Source: Auricularia sp. M13 (Eukaryota; Basidiomycota; Agaricomycetes; Auriculariales; Auriculariaceae). Taken from it: DNA of 64,000 bases. Shown here piece after piece: positions 21,473-33,101 of the stretch (position 1 is its first letter; every line of letters starts with the position of its first letter). Where the stretch lies: the NCBI GenBank assembly GCA_037042915.1, contig CM073193.1, forward strand, positions 3,534,001-3,598,000, given 5' to 3'. The notes under the pieces were generated by a model. That model saw only the letters and a program-made list of their open reading frames with translations, ran no database searches and was not told where the DNA came from. A program made the position numbers and the translations under genes.

Positions 21473-22791
21473 TCAGGGCCGGTCCGAGTACTGCGTCTCG
21501 AAGAACGGCGGGGCCTCCTCGAGGTCCTCCACGGCGTCCTCTGCGAGACGCCGCTCCTCGGGAGGCACGTCCTCCAGCTTCTCGATTTCGGCTCTCGTCA
21601 CCCGCCAGACATAGCTGCCGTCTTATCAGCGCCCAGTTATCGATCATACAAGAAAGCAACGCACACGCTGGTGAGGATTGTAACCGTCGCCGCCACGGCA
21701 ATAGAAATGCCGTTGATCCACTTGGTCGCTGAAAGATTTAATCAACATGCAGCAAGACGAGACATACATGAGACGATACCCACTTGGGTCAGAAGGATGT
21801 TCATCATCAGCAAGTTGCGACAGTCTACCACCGATGAAGACGGCAACAAAAATCTTGGGCATGAGAACTGGGCAGAAATTCAACATGGTCAGTCATAATG
21901 AAAATAGTCGGCGGGCATACCAGTCGTCGCCAGCATGAACTGAGCGAACGTGACAGTCTCTATACTCGCAAAGAGCATGTTGCTACCGGTCCATGGTAAA
22001 GGGCTGGCAACAGGTCAGCGTTCGATGGTGTTGCAAGAATAACTGACTGACCAGAGACGGATGAGGCAGATGAGAGGCAGTCCTTTTGCCCTCTGCTCAG
22101 CTCTATCAGCAACTTTGCTTATATTTGGGCTCTAAACGCTGACAATGACGGAGCCCAACGCGCGCCAGTTCGCGTTGTCATTGGCCCAGGAGCGTATGCG
22201 CCTGCGGAAGAGCAGGCGAAGCAGAACGAAGGAGACGGCCGAGCCAAGGTAGGTGGCAGGCGCAGCGAGAGCAAAGCCTTTCGTCCCATACGCGAAGCCG
22301 CAGAGCGTCGTAGTCGTCGTAAATCCAACCGCGGGTGGGATGGACGTCGCGACTGTTTATTGGTCTTAGACGGCTGCCCGGCACGAGGGGAACGTGCGCA
22401 CCCATTATGCTGCCGAGGATGGCCCACCCAAAGGGCATGGCGCGCAGGCGTTGTGCACTGGCATAAATGGCGTGTGTGACCTTCTTCGGCCCGATGATTG
22501 AGAGTGCTGCAAGAAGCGTGAGCATTGTAGTGAGCGAGTGAACCAGAATAGATACCCAAGATCATGCCAGTATATGCTGCAACGACAAGCATGAAGGCGA
22601 GCTGCACGCAAAATTAGTGGTGAATGTACTGTGCATGCGAGGGTACGTGCTTTGCTTCGCGTGCGCATCGCAATGAAGTGCTTGTAGGAGCGCTGGGCAT
22701 AGCGTCTGGCGAATAGGAAAGGAAACATTGCCCAGTGGGCATTGTACACCGTTTCGTCGTCGTCGTCTTCGGCGCGGCGGCGGTCAGTCAT
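21473..22791 (-). CDS. Tvp38/TMEM64-family Golgi membrane protein (VTT domain)
   Basis: Membrane protein of the SNARE-associated Golgi (VTT/DedA-like) family, thought to act in lipid scrambling or vesicle trafficking. ATG 22789-22791 opens an acidic N-terminus (MTDRRRAEDDDDETVYN). Membrane segments come from several small exons: LAFMLVVAAYTGMILGIYSG, the AIIGP block, FGWAILGSIMGAHVP, then the diagnostic LCGFAYGTKGFALAAPATYLGSAVSFVLLRLLFRRRI. Later MPKIFVAVFIGGRL matches the conserved re-entrant region. The tail is soluble and acidic, ending FFETQYSDRP at 21473. The many short introns make exact exons uncertain. Confidence 0.8.
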
Positions 22792-23106
22792 AGTTGGCTA
22801 AAATGAAGGAATGAAGGAGAGAGAGGAGAGGCGGAGTCGATCGAGTCGGCCGGACAGCCGCGCGTCATGTGGAGTGATTCTAATCACAGATTTTATCTTA
22901 TCAGACTAAAGCGCCTCGACCGTTGAAGCATTCGCAAATCGACTCCATTGCAAGCTCGCAAAGTATGGGATAATCTATGGCGTAACCATGACCAGTAGTA
23001 GTACTGGCAAGCTTGAAACTTGAAAGCTGAACGACAATCATTTCTCCTCAGCGCTGGCTTCGTCACCCTCGAAGGCATCAACGGGCACTTGTCTGCGTGA
23101 ACACCG
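22792..23106. promoter_or_regulatory. Divergent intergenic region with GATA doublet and palindrome
   Basis: 315 bp between the Tvp38-like ATG and the small orphan frame. A perfect 14-bp palindrome GTGATTCTAATCAC sits at 22874-22887, directly followed by two overlapping GATA-type cores (TTATCTTATCAG, 22893-22904; CTGATAAGATAA on the minus strand). GATA factors govern nitrogen and light responses in basidiomycetes. Function is inferred from the motif only. Confidence 0.4.
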
Positions 23107-23463
23107 ATGCACGTGAGTGAATGGCTACCAATGGGTTATAATCAGGGCACAGCTCCAGACGCACCCCTGCACCTGGGTCAGAGCACCCCGGTGAATGTAT
23201 ACGAATGGTGCGTCCTTCATGGGCTCAGCCGTATAGCCAATGGGCAGAGCACACCGTGGACAAGAGAACGGATGCTGGCGTTCAAGCTTGCCGTCCGCGC
23301 GTTGGAGAAGGATGGCCCGCTCGGCGAACGTGACATTGAGCTTGAACACGGCCTTGCGCTCGTCGGCATTCCTGCCATCGCGCGCACGGAGTATACTCGC
23401 CCCGTCCGTCCTGCGTCGCGGAAGAAGAGCAAGATTCTTGTCAATGACGAGAATGAATTCTGA
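23107..23463 (+). CDS. Small orphan protein, 118 residues
   Basis: Not recognised. An open frame starts at ATG 23107 and ends NDENEF at 23463. It is hydrophilic, without a signal peptide or membrane segment, and has one helix-like middle region (WTRERMLAFKLAVRALEKDG), then IELEHGLALVGIPAIARTEY and a basic patch PASRKKSK. Codon use looks coding (strong third-position bias), and the opposite frames are shorter and less regular. A donor-like GTGAGT lies right after codon 2 and an acceptor-like CAG 33 nt later, in frame with or without removal. A second ATG in frame at 23131 is possible as the start. Function unknown. Confidence 0.5.
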   Translation: MHVSEWLPMGYNQGTAPDAPLHLGQSTPVNVYEWCVLHGLSRIANGQSTPWTRERMLAFKLAVRALEKDGPLGERDIELEHGLALVGIPAIARTEYTRPVRPASRKKSKILVNDENEF

Positions 23464-23695
23464 TATGTGCTACGTGAGCGCGAATTCGCTGAGTGCCCGT
23501 TGTGCGTACCACCGCAAATGCAGTAAAGAACTTTAAGCGCAGCGACAGAGGACGCCGTTGGCTTCGCTAGAAATATGTCAGGAGGTTGCACGTCGACTGT
23601 TGTAGGCTTCAGTGCTCACCGTCTGTCGAGGTCGACGCAATGGACCGTGAAATGACCTTCGGCATGACGGGGTGGCGCCAAACAGGGCAAGTCAA

Positions 23696-26229
23696 ATGAA
23701 GTTCGTTGGTCTCCTCTCCGGTGGCAAGGACAGCTGCTACAATCTCCTACACTGTGTGCAGAATGGGCACGAGCTCATTGCAGCTGCCACACTGGGCCCA
23801 GCTCCTGGTAAAGGTGCGTCCTCGACGAGGTTCATCTGCAAGTGACTAACATGTCCGAACGCATCCCACAGAGGAGATCGATTCGTATCTGTACCAAACT
23901 GTAGGTCAAGACGCAATAGACCTGATCGCGCGCGCCCTCGACGTGCCTCTGTACCGACAAGTCATTGCTGGCACGGCGATCGAACTGGGCAATGAGTACG
24001 GCGGTCGCACACGCCAGGACGCGTCGCATGTCGCAGGAGATGAAACGGAGGATCTCTATGAGCTCCTTTCACTCGTAAAGGTGTGTGGGTGCTGAGACTG
24101 GTGAATATAGGAATCCCGAGCCCCTTACCCGCACGAAGAACAACCATCCCGATATCGAAGGCGTGTCCATCGGTGCCATCCTCTCCAACTATCAGCGTGT
24201 GCGCATGGAGCATGTGTATGTGGCACTATGCTCTGCATAGCATCGCTCTTTCTCAGCGACTCCTCGTACATTGCAGTTGTCGTCGACTGGCCTTGACACC
24301 GTTATGTTACCTCTGGCAGCGCGACCAGCGTGAACTGCTGTCAGAGATGATCGAAGCTGGCATGGAATGCATCCTCATCAAGGTCGCCGGTATAGGTCTG
24401 ACCACGAAGCACCTCGGCCAAACACTTGCTCAGATGCAGCCTACATTGCAGAAACTGGTATGCGACCACCTTTTCCCCCACTGCGTCCAGTACCACTCAC
24501 ATCACGGTAGAATGATCAGTACGGGCTACATGTTTGCGGAGAGGGCGGAGAATACGAAACCTTCACATTGGACTGTCCGCTATTCAAACAACGAATTCAA
24601 GTGTCAGTGCAGACCGCTGCAGGGGCGTTTGCCTGCTCATCGAGTACCAAGGCAGGAAACCGAGACGATCATCCATTCGGACAGTGGTTTCGGCACCGTT
24701 GCTTACTTGAAGTTAAAATCTGCCACGCTGGCCGACAAGCCCGTAACGCAGTCCGGAAATGCAACTGTCCCTCCTCTGTTGGACGACGTCGGTCAAGAAG
24801 TCCTTCATGCCATGGCGAACCCTTTACGCATTGAAACGTCGAGTAGCTGTGTCGGAGACTGGGTTTACGTCGCGAATGCACGTCAGGATCAACCTTCTGG
24901 CACGCTCTCCTTTGAAGAGGAGGTACGCAAATGCTTTGATTTAATCCAAGGTAAGTTCTGAATTCATGGCAAATTCGAGATTGTGTGCTAACGAGGCTCA
25001 GAACATCTCGGTCGCTACAAACTCTGTCTACGGCATATTGCCTCCATCGATGTCCTCTTGTCCTCGATGGACCTTTTCCCAATCTTGAATGGCGTCTATA
25101 TCGAGCGCTTTGGAACCAGTCCACCAGCTCGCGCTTGTGTAGCCGTCGACCTCCCGGCTCCCACCCGCGTCAGCCTCTCGGCGATGGCTTATTCTAGATG
25201 CGAGACGCCACAGGACCGTCAGGCATTGCACGTTCAAGGCCTCAGTTATTGGGCGCCGGCCAACATCGGCCCATACTCCCAGGCCGTCACAGTGAGTTCT
25301 TGCACGGTTCCGGTTATTGAATTCTGAAGAACTATTGCAGGCAGGAGAGCAAGTTTTCATTTCCGGCCAGATAGGCCTCGTCCCAGCTTCGTTAACTCTT
25401 CCCTGGCCAAGATCTTTGGCGCTCGAAACGGCTCTTTCGTTCCAGCATGTTCGGCGCGTGCTAGCTGCAGTTGCCCCTAGAGGGATCGTACAAGGTGCTG
25501 TTGTCTGGTTGACGGCGCGTGGTCAAGTGGGCGCTGTTCGTAGAGGATGGCAGAGTAACCTCAACGTACGTATACGACCTGCTGTTTGTGATTTTTAGGG
25601 CTGACAGTAGAATGCAAACCAGAATGTCAGTAGTCCACCTGTCATCTTCGTTGGAGCCCAGTCACTTCCGAAAGGCGCTCTAATTGAGACTCAAGTGCTT
25701 GCTCATAGCGGCAACGTTACGACGGTTGATGAGGATGGCGACGTTATCCATGGCGCAGCCACCCAAGAACTATCAGCAGGTATGAAATCTGATCCTAAAA
25801 TAATAATGGGGGACGACAAGTCTTACTCTTACGATACTCGTATAGTAACTGCCGCCTCCTTGACCTATACAAAGTCCACAATCAGTGGAATCAATGCGTA
25901 CATCTCGATGGCCTTCATGCATACAGGTGCGACTGGACATTTCTCAGCGCCGCTCTTCCTCACCTACTGTAGATGTTGAAGCAGTTATTGCAAAGCTCAA
26001 CGCCGCCCTGTGCCGAATATTGCAAGGGAGGTTATTTTATGCTGCTGAAATTGGTGAGTGGCGAGCCTCTTCTGCTTGTGCATGCTCATTTTCTGTTGAA
26101 GATCACGACCTCCTGCAAAAAATTGAACGCGTCTTCCAAGCAGTCACGTTGATTCCTGTTCGCTTCATCGTTGCATCGGACGGGCGACAATGTGAATTTG
26201 CGCTGACAATGATGACAACATTGCTATAA
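23696..26229 (+). CDS. DPH6: Diphthine-ammonia ligase with two C-terminal RidA-like domains
   Basis: Catalyses the last step of diphthamide formation on eEF2, the ATP-dependent amidation of diphthine. The N-terminus MKFVGLLSGGKDSCYNLLHCV has the PP-loop ATP-binding motif SGGKDS. It is followed by EEIDSYLYQTVGQD, IEGVSIGAILSNYQRVRMEHV, LLSEMIEAGMECILIKVA, the GGEYETFTLDCPLF region (near 24540-24600) and SDSGFGTVAYLKL. The C-terminal half has two YjgF/RidA (L-PSP) domains, beginning around YWAPANIGPYSQAV and AGEQVFISGQIGLVP, as in yeast and other fungal Dph6. The end, LIPVRFIVASDG, is the family's usual C-terminus. About ten short introns. Same strand as the small orphan, 232 bp downstream. Confidence 0.92.
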
Positions 26230-26289
26230 GATACATTCGAGGCAATTGAAAGTTCGTGCTGGAGTTGTGTTGTAATGTACCGGTCGATG

Positions 26290-28729
26290 TCAGGCAATAC
26301 CAAGTCCTTCCGCCTCCATAATCTCTGCCAGCTTCTGTCTTATCTCCTTCTCGGGCTTGGTGGGAGGTACGCGGCGAGATACGACAGCAGCGAGCAATGC
26401 GCAGAATCCTCCGAATCCAAGGACATATGTAACACCATGCTTGCCCAAGTAGAGGTGGCCAGCGGAGTCCTCCTTCTCGTCGACCACGCGGAATATAATG
26501 CTCGAGATGATTGCGATCTGCGATATGTCAGGGGGGTTGAGAAACAGACAAGGGAGGCAGTCATACCACAAATTGCGGGATGACAACGGCAAGATTGTGA
26601 ATACCGAGAATGGTACCGCCTCCAAGCTCCTTCTTTGGCTCGTCCTCGTCTGGGTCATCAGCAACATACGATCGAGACCGGACCAACGGCGTCCGTTCGC
26701 CTGCGGCGACCCTTTGGCGCGCGTTCCAGCTAGGGGTCGGAAGTGAGAGTCTGCGTGAGTACGGTGGCGGCGCATTTTCAGATCGCGTCTCGACACCGGG
26801 GAGATCTCGTGCTTTCAAGTACTGCAGAGACACTCAGGCCAAATACACCACGAGGTAATTTGAACTGACTTACCTCCATGATGATGGCAAATGGTATCCA
26901 CATTGCGACAGCCCAGCAGATGCCCAGAGCCGCAATTATCACTGTAGCTTGCCAGACCGTGTTCACGAACAGGGAAAAACCCATGAGCAACGCAAAGAGG
27001 AGCAATGCAGCTGTCCAAATGTTGCGTAGCATGAACGGCATCCGAGGCAGCTTGAGTTTCTTGCCCTCGCGCATGGCCTCAGCACGCCAACGGCGCACCA
27101 TATCGCGGATTTGCACTAGGTCATGGTCGCGAGGGTCATCTTCGAACACTAGCAGGCGACGGTCGCGCTTAGTTAGCAACGGGAGCAGCCAGCCGAAGAC
27201 AGCAGCAGCTGGAAGCATCGTCAGAAAACTTCACCACTGACAACAATTTCACCAACTGATGGCGTGCAAGAACAGTGCGCGCTCGCCCGCACGAGTCGCG
27301 ACATCTTTGTCCGGGTCTGTGCCCAGTTCTTTGGCCATCACCTGGCCCATCCATAGCGTACTGAATTCAGTGAATCAGTTCTGAGGCTTCAACGGTGGAT
27401 TTAATCGAACCTATAGAAGAGGAAAGGGAACCATCCCATCCAAGCTAATAGCTGGACAAAACACACTCTCCGGATTGGTTTTGGTAGGTTCTTGATGGAT
27501 TTGAAGATATCCGCGAAGATACTGACGAGAGAACTGTGACAATGTCAAGTGCCAACCAAGCGAATGCAAGTGTAGAACCCACGCGCGACCCGCTCTCCTG
27601 AAGTGGTCCGCACGAGGGGCCTCTGCGTGGCTATAGCATGTGATCCACACTGTGCCAACGAGCACAAGAAGAACCACAGCCGAGAACTTGCGGAACTGGT
27701 CGCCACCAAGCCAACGCAAGACCGGCCATGCCGCAAGGTTGAGGAATCCTGCAAGAGTGATTCAGTGTACTAATGACACGCAGATACACGTTCCGCACCG
27801 ATTCCATTGCCAATGATGCTCCCCGCATGGTTCATCCTCCCATGCCACGCATTGGCTTGATTCAACTGCTCCGCTGGAGTGACATCCAACAGCAAGTTGC
27901 GGAGAGACGCTTGCAAGCCGTTGAGAGCAAAATCCAAGAAATAGAACGCGACTATGGCAATCGTGATAGCAGTGGTTTTGACCTGTGCAAGTGGCGGTAA
28001 GCGCTCCGTGCATAAGGTCGCGCAGAGGTGATGGGAACATACAGCACGAATGCGGTTGGGGTCCCAGTCGCCTTCTCCAATGTTGAGGGTGTCGACAATG
28101 ACAGCCGCGATTTCGGTAGTGTATGAGAGCACGAGGATCGATGCGAAGACAACTGCAGTCGATCCGATGACCCATTTCCGTCTTCTGAACCGCGAATACG
28201 AAGAGTCGGAGATCGCGCCTGACGTTTCTTGTCAATGGGACCTCCATTTGAGGGTACACACGTGCGTGCCTATGAGTGGTTGGGCGACGAGGCCGCTGAT
28301 GGGCCCCGCAAGCCAAACGAGACTTGTCATCTGCTCGGAGATGCCTAGCGCGACAAGAAACGGTGTTCCATAGCTGGAAACCACTAAGTGAGCAAGCATC
28401 TCGCTCTGAAATGAACCGGTTGCATACGCAAGTTCGACGATCCAGGCCATTTGTGAGCCCCCTGCGATGAGTTGAGCCTAGCAGCCACATATGATGCAAT
28501 GACTCGCACCCATCGACACGCTCAGCGTGAACAAGTGCCATGTAGACATTTCGCGTATGGAACGTGCAGAGGACACGCTTCTTTGCGGACGCGAGCGACT
28601 GACATGCTCATCTGCGTCGGCGTCTGAAGGGGCGCCAGACGCGCGCGGTGTGCGAGCCGCAGGCCGTGTGGGCCATGCCACCTGCGAAGACGGGTCTGTC
28701 GAGTCTGCGCCCACGGTGGGGAACGTCAT
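26290..28729 (-). CDS. Sucrose/maltose-type proton symporter (GPH/MFS sugar transporter)
   Basis: Twelve-helix plasma-membrane transporter resembling S. pombe Sut1 and plant SUT sucrose carriers. The cytosolic N-terminus is rich in Arg/Ser/Ala. The first helices follow: STWHLFTLSVSMGAS, then MAWIVELAYATG and YGTPFLVALGISEQMTSLVWLAGPISGLVAQPLIG, the conserved GPISG-x4-QP motif. Next come DSSYSRFRRRKW, ITIAIVAFYFLDFALNGLQASLRNLLLD, and NQANAWHGRMNHAGSIIGN. The second half includes LLAWMGWFPFLFY, DWMGQ-like TLWMGQVMAKELG, a large loop, and final helices ending EAEGLGIA. A long cytosolic loop with LPGVETRSENAPPPYSRR lies between late helices. At least eight short introns. Substrate is inferred from family only. 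Confidence 0.88.
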
Positions 28730-28912
28730 GGTACGAGGACAAGAGACAGCACTTGGCGCGTCTCAGTCGAAGAACGGAGCCAGCACGAGAGGGACAGGTG
28801 GCAAGTTATGTCACTATTAGCTTCCGATCAAGCAACCCTCACATGTTCGGACTGGGACAGTCACAGTGTAGTACAATGACAGAAAGTACAGTAATTTACA
28901 TGCCGGTATCGC
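28730..28912. other. Spacer upstream of the sugar transporter
   Basis: 183 bp between two minus-strand genes, holding the transporter's promoter and the 3' end of the ankyrin gene. No feature was recognised. Confidence 0.4.
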
Positions 28913-30661
28913 TCATATCTGGTTGGGTCCTGGCGTACCGCGGTCCTCGGCAACTCCATGCCGCGACGACAGCAGGCTGAAGGGATTCTTGCGCGTAGGC
29001 GTAGGAGTGCCGTCAGCAGTTCCTGGCCGTCGTGACCTGGAAGCGATGAGCTTCTTAGGACCAGATTTCTGCGGCGACTCCGTCGTATTATGCGGTACGG
29101 CAGTGTCAGGGGGCGACGCAGACAACGGTGGCATAACGCGTAGGGATGCCGCGCTGACCGATGGGCGAAGGAGACGACTTTGCGTGCTAGGTGTCACCCC
29201 GAGTGCCGTTCCTGGTACCGCGCCTCCGCCGCTACCACTACGACTCCGCTTCATGTATTCGGCCATGGCGTCTGCGTCTTTCTCCCGCATGCGATTGGCC
29301 ACTGGGGATAGGTATGGATGCGATCTTTGCGAGCTCGATGCACTCAATGTCGAGTACACCTGTTGTAAGGGTACCTTGGGTTGACCGGAGCGACTAGGCA
29401 TTGTAGACGAGTGACTGCTCGAGATTGACGGGCTTTTTCTGGGCAGAAGAAGTCGATTGCTAGTGATAGTTGGTAGGTGGTCAGTTAATGGGATTCTACA
29501 CCGATAGCGACTGACCTGTCTTCGTCCGCTAGTACTTTGCTGCTGCTACCAGAAGCACTGCGCAATCTGTTCTTGTCGGCGAAATCGCTTGGCGATGGCA
29601 GAATGGAGGGCTGGTCTCCATAACCTGACTTCCTCCACTCATTACCACGCTGAGCAGCCTGATTGAAAACATTTCTCCGGGCGTTCTTTTTCTGTTCGTA
29701 GTGTGCTCGTGCCGCGTCCTGAAGCGTGTCCCACGTAGTGGTCCTACAGGACGTTATTCGAAACGTGAGACATTCAGCATTGGGGAGACATACGAATATG
29801 CATAATCCAACGCTGTGAAGCCTTCGCTATTTTTCGCGGCATATTGACACCCACGCTCGATGAGTAATTGGATGATCTAGCGCTTATCAGCGCGACATGC
29901 TCGCTCGAGTGGTAAAGTAACGCACATGCAAGTGTCCCCAAGCACTCGCGCTGGAAGGTGTGTCATTATAAAGCTGCTAGGGAAATGCCAGCACGCACTA
30001 GTGCAATGGCGTATTTCCTTGAGCGTCTGGCATGTCAATATCGGCACCGACGTCGCACAGCGTCTGCAAACTTGTGAGCGCCAGGCTGGCGCAGATACCA
30101 AACGTCCTTACTCGAACAAACTCTTCATTGCCTTTTATTGCGGCAATATGAAGTGCAGTCTTGCCCTGTAGGTTCGACCAGTCCAGAATGAATGGATAGC
30201 GCTCATAGTACTTGCGAGCCATTCGTTGCGCGGCTTCACGAAGGTCGAGGTCTGCTGATGTAGACCTATACATGCCGCTTCCATTTACAGGGCTGCCTAA
30301 ACTCGCGAGAAGTATGAGGATTGTGTTGTTCTCTGCATCCTGAGCAAGCCCATATTCAGCTGTAAACATAGGGACGGTGCAAGCTAAAGCTTACCTTGCT
30401 GAGCTCTTCATCGTCGTGCCCATTGGCAAGTAGATATTCAAATGTGTCCTCGTTGCCACAGACGGCCGCCCATGCCAGAGAGGTATAGCGCAGAGGTCCA
30501 GGGTCTGGATTTCGCATGTCGATGCGTTGAATGAGACGCTTTATATGCGCTAGGTTGTTCTCTGTACCACACGATTCAACGTGATGGTTACTGTAATCTA
30601 TGTTGACAGTCGTACCTTTGACCGCCCGTCGCAGTCTATTGCCTAGGTCTTTCTCGGCCAT
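28913..30661 (-). CDS. Ankyrin-repeat protein, Avo2-like (TORC2 subunit candidate)
   Basis: ATG 30659-30661 starts [16 protein letters not shown]; a 55-nt intron removes a non-conserved stretch and gives [19 protein letters not shown]. Ankyrin repeats follow: [94 protein letters not shown]. The early pattern (opening helix, then a repeat with a GHDDEEL insertion) parallels the N-terminus of yeast Avo2, a non-essential TORC2 subunit. The C-terminal half is a Ser/Pro/Arg-rich disordered tail from two exons, ending GTPGPNQI at 28913. Avo2 identity is an inference from repeat order; other fungal ankyrin proteins are possible. Confidence 0.65.
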
Positions 30662-30739
30662 GGTGGTGGTAAGAAAGCGGACTCGAGCGCGCGCAAAGTC
30701 CGACCGATTTGCATCCCTCCTTCGAGTCATTGGGTACTC
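30662..30739. promoter_or_regulatory. 78-bp bidirectional promoter, Avo2-like gene and PheRS beta
   Basis: Only 78 bp separate the two ATGs. It contains a GAGTCA core at 30724-30729, the half-consensus of the Gcn4/Cpc1 amino-acid-starvation site, on the side of the tRNA synthetase. No TATA box is seen. Function is inferred. Confidence 0.45.
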
Positions 30740-33027
30740 ATGCCGACGGTCACTGTCGATAAGCAAGACCTTTGGGACAGGCTTGGACGGAACTACAGTA
30801 CGTGTCATGGTCTTTGTCAGTCACTGCGATCGAACTGTTCTTCAGCGACCGAGGAATTCGACAAGCTCTGCTTCGACTTTGGCGTCGAGCTCGATGAAGA
30901 CGTACGCAGACCTTCCGGGCGCCCTGCATGCTCGCTCATAGTCCCGCAGACCACCGAGGAGGTGGAGGCCAAGATCAAGCAGGGTTTGCCTGCTGAGCGG
31001 CTGTGAGCCGCGATGCGCCTGCAACCTGCTTTAGCGCTCACGCTCGGTTGTGCAGCAACTGAAGATCGAAATACCTGCAAATCGGTACCACATCATCATG
31101 CTGAGTGCTCTTTTGTACTCAAGCGTGTCTCACAGTTACGATTTGCTCTGCATTGAGGGAATCGCGCGGGCACTGCGTGTCTTTTTGGGCAAGGAGAAGG
31201 CTCCGGTCTATAAGCTCGTATACCCACCGGGTGGGGACGATAAACTTGTGACGCTTACGATTGCAAAAGATGTGCGTTGCATTACTCGACATAGTAGGCC
31301 ACTCTTGACCTCATTTCAGTGCGATCGCGTTCGTCCACTTTGCGCCGGTGCCATTCTGCGCAATATCCGCTTCACACCGCGCTCATACGCGTCCTTCATC
31401 GATCTCCAAGACAAGCTGCACCAGAACATTTGCCGTCGGCGTATACTAGTGTCGATGGGCACTCACGATCTCGATACACTTACGCCACCGCTTAGTTACG
31501 AGGCGTTGCCGCCCACGGATATAGAATTCGTTCCGCTGAACAAGACACAGAAGTACAGGGCCGACAAGCTCATGGAAGTGTACGAGGTGCGTCCCTATTT
31601 CCCACTGGTTTGTGTACCAATACCTGATGCTTTCAGTCCGACAAACACCTGTCAAGATATTTGCACATCATCCGTGACTCGCCAGTTTACCCTATCATCT
31701 ACGATAGTCGGCGCGTAGTGGCAAGCATGCCTCCTATCATCAACTCGGAGCACTCCAAGATTACCCTAAACACTCGCAACGTCTTCCTGGAAATTACTGC
31801 CACGGACCAGACGAAGCTCGATATTGTGGTTAACATACTTGCCATGATGTTCTCCGAGTATTGCGAGGAGCCCTTCACGTACGCGGATACGGTTCGACTA
31901 TCTACTAGATGCTCATCCTCTATTTCAGCATTGAACCTGTTCGGATTGTACTTGCAGACGGGACAAGCAAAATCACACCCGATATCTCTCCTCGGCGCAC
32001 CATTGCACATGCATCGTATATCAACGCATGCACTGGATTGTCATTGCCATCCAAGGACATTGCTGAGCTGCTCAACCGCATGACGCTCTCGGCGCAGACA
32101 TCGCCAACCGACCCCGACCAGCTCCTCGTCGAGGTACCCGCGACGCGTCCGGATATTCTGCACGAATGCGATATCATGGAGGACGCGGCCATCGCGTACG
32201 GCTTCAACAACCTGCCCCACACCTTCCCCGCGACGAACACGGTCGCGCAGCCATTGCCTATCAGCAAGCTCTGTGATCTTGTCCGGCGCGAGTGTGCGCA
32301 AGCAGGTTGGGTCGAGGCATTGCCTCTGACGTTGGTACGAACGACTGTGATTTTTCTAAATCTTCCTCTCATCTTGTCATAGTGTTCGCACGAGGAAAAC
32401 TTCGAATGGCTGAACCGGGTGGATGATGGCACGACGGCAGTGCGCCTCGCGAACCCGATGACAATCGAGTACCAAGTCGTTCGCACCTCGTTGCTCCCCG
32501 GCCTGCTCAAGACGGTCCGCGAGAACCGCAACCATGCTCTCCCCGTTCGCATTTTCGAGACCTCCGACGTCGTGTTCAAAGACACGTCTCTCGAGCGGCA
32601 AGCACGCAATGAGCGTCACGCCGCAGCCGTCTGGTGCAACAAGACCGCCGGATTTGAGGTCATCCACGGTCTGTTAGACCGCATCATGCAGATGCTCGAG
32701 ATCCCGAAGATATCCTCCACCGATTTGAAGGCACCCACCGGTTATTATATCGTGTCGGCGGATGGCAAGTACCTGGATGGTCTACTGATGGATGTATAGC
32801 TTATCAAATTTCTAGATCCTACTTTCTTCCCAGGTCGAGCAGCGCAGATTCTTTATCGGCCACCGACAGGTGGATCGAAGGTCGTTCAGACCATCAAAGC
32901 TGCGGTCGGCCAACGAGACATTGCCATTGGCACATTGGGCATCCTGCACCCGACCGTGTTGCAAAACTTCGAGATTGGCTATCCATGCTCGGCCCTTGAG
33001 TTTGACTTGACACCATTTGAAAAATGA
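30740..33027 (+). CDS. FRS1: Phenylalanyl-tRNA synthetase beta subunit, cytosolic
   Basis: Non-catalytic beta chain of the alpha2-beta2 enzyme that charges tRNA-Phe. The start [16 protein letters not shown] is the eukaryotic beta N-terminus. Then [44 protein letters not shown] (B1/B3 region), [66 protein letters not shown], and [30 protein letters not shown] (B5/B6). The C-terminal catalytic-like core has [61 protein letters not shown] and ends [12 protein letters not shown] at 33027. Eight or so short introns; one near 32781 appears to be only 36 nt. Length matches the family. The alpha subunit gene is in the same window. Confidence 0.95.
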
Positions 33028-33101
33028 GCGACTGTATGCAGCGTAGAGTATAACAATTACATGGAATGTTCGAAAGCGATGTGTACCATATGTGCATCTG
33101 C

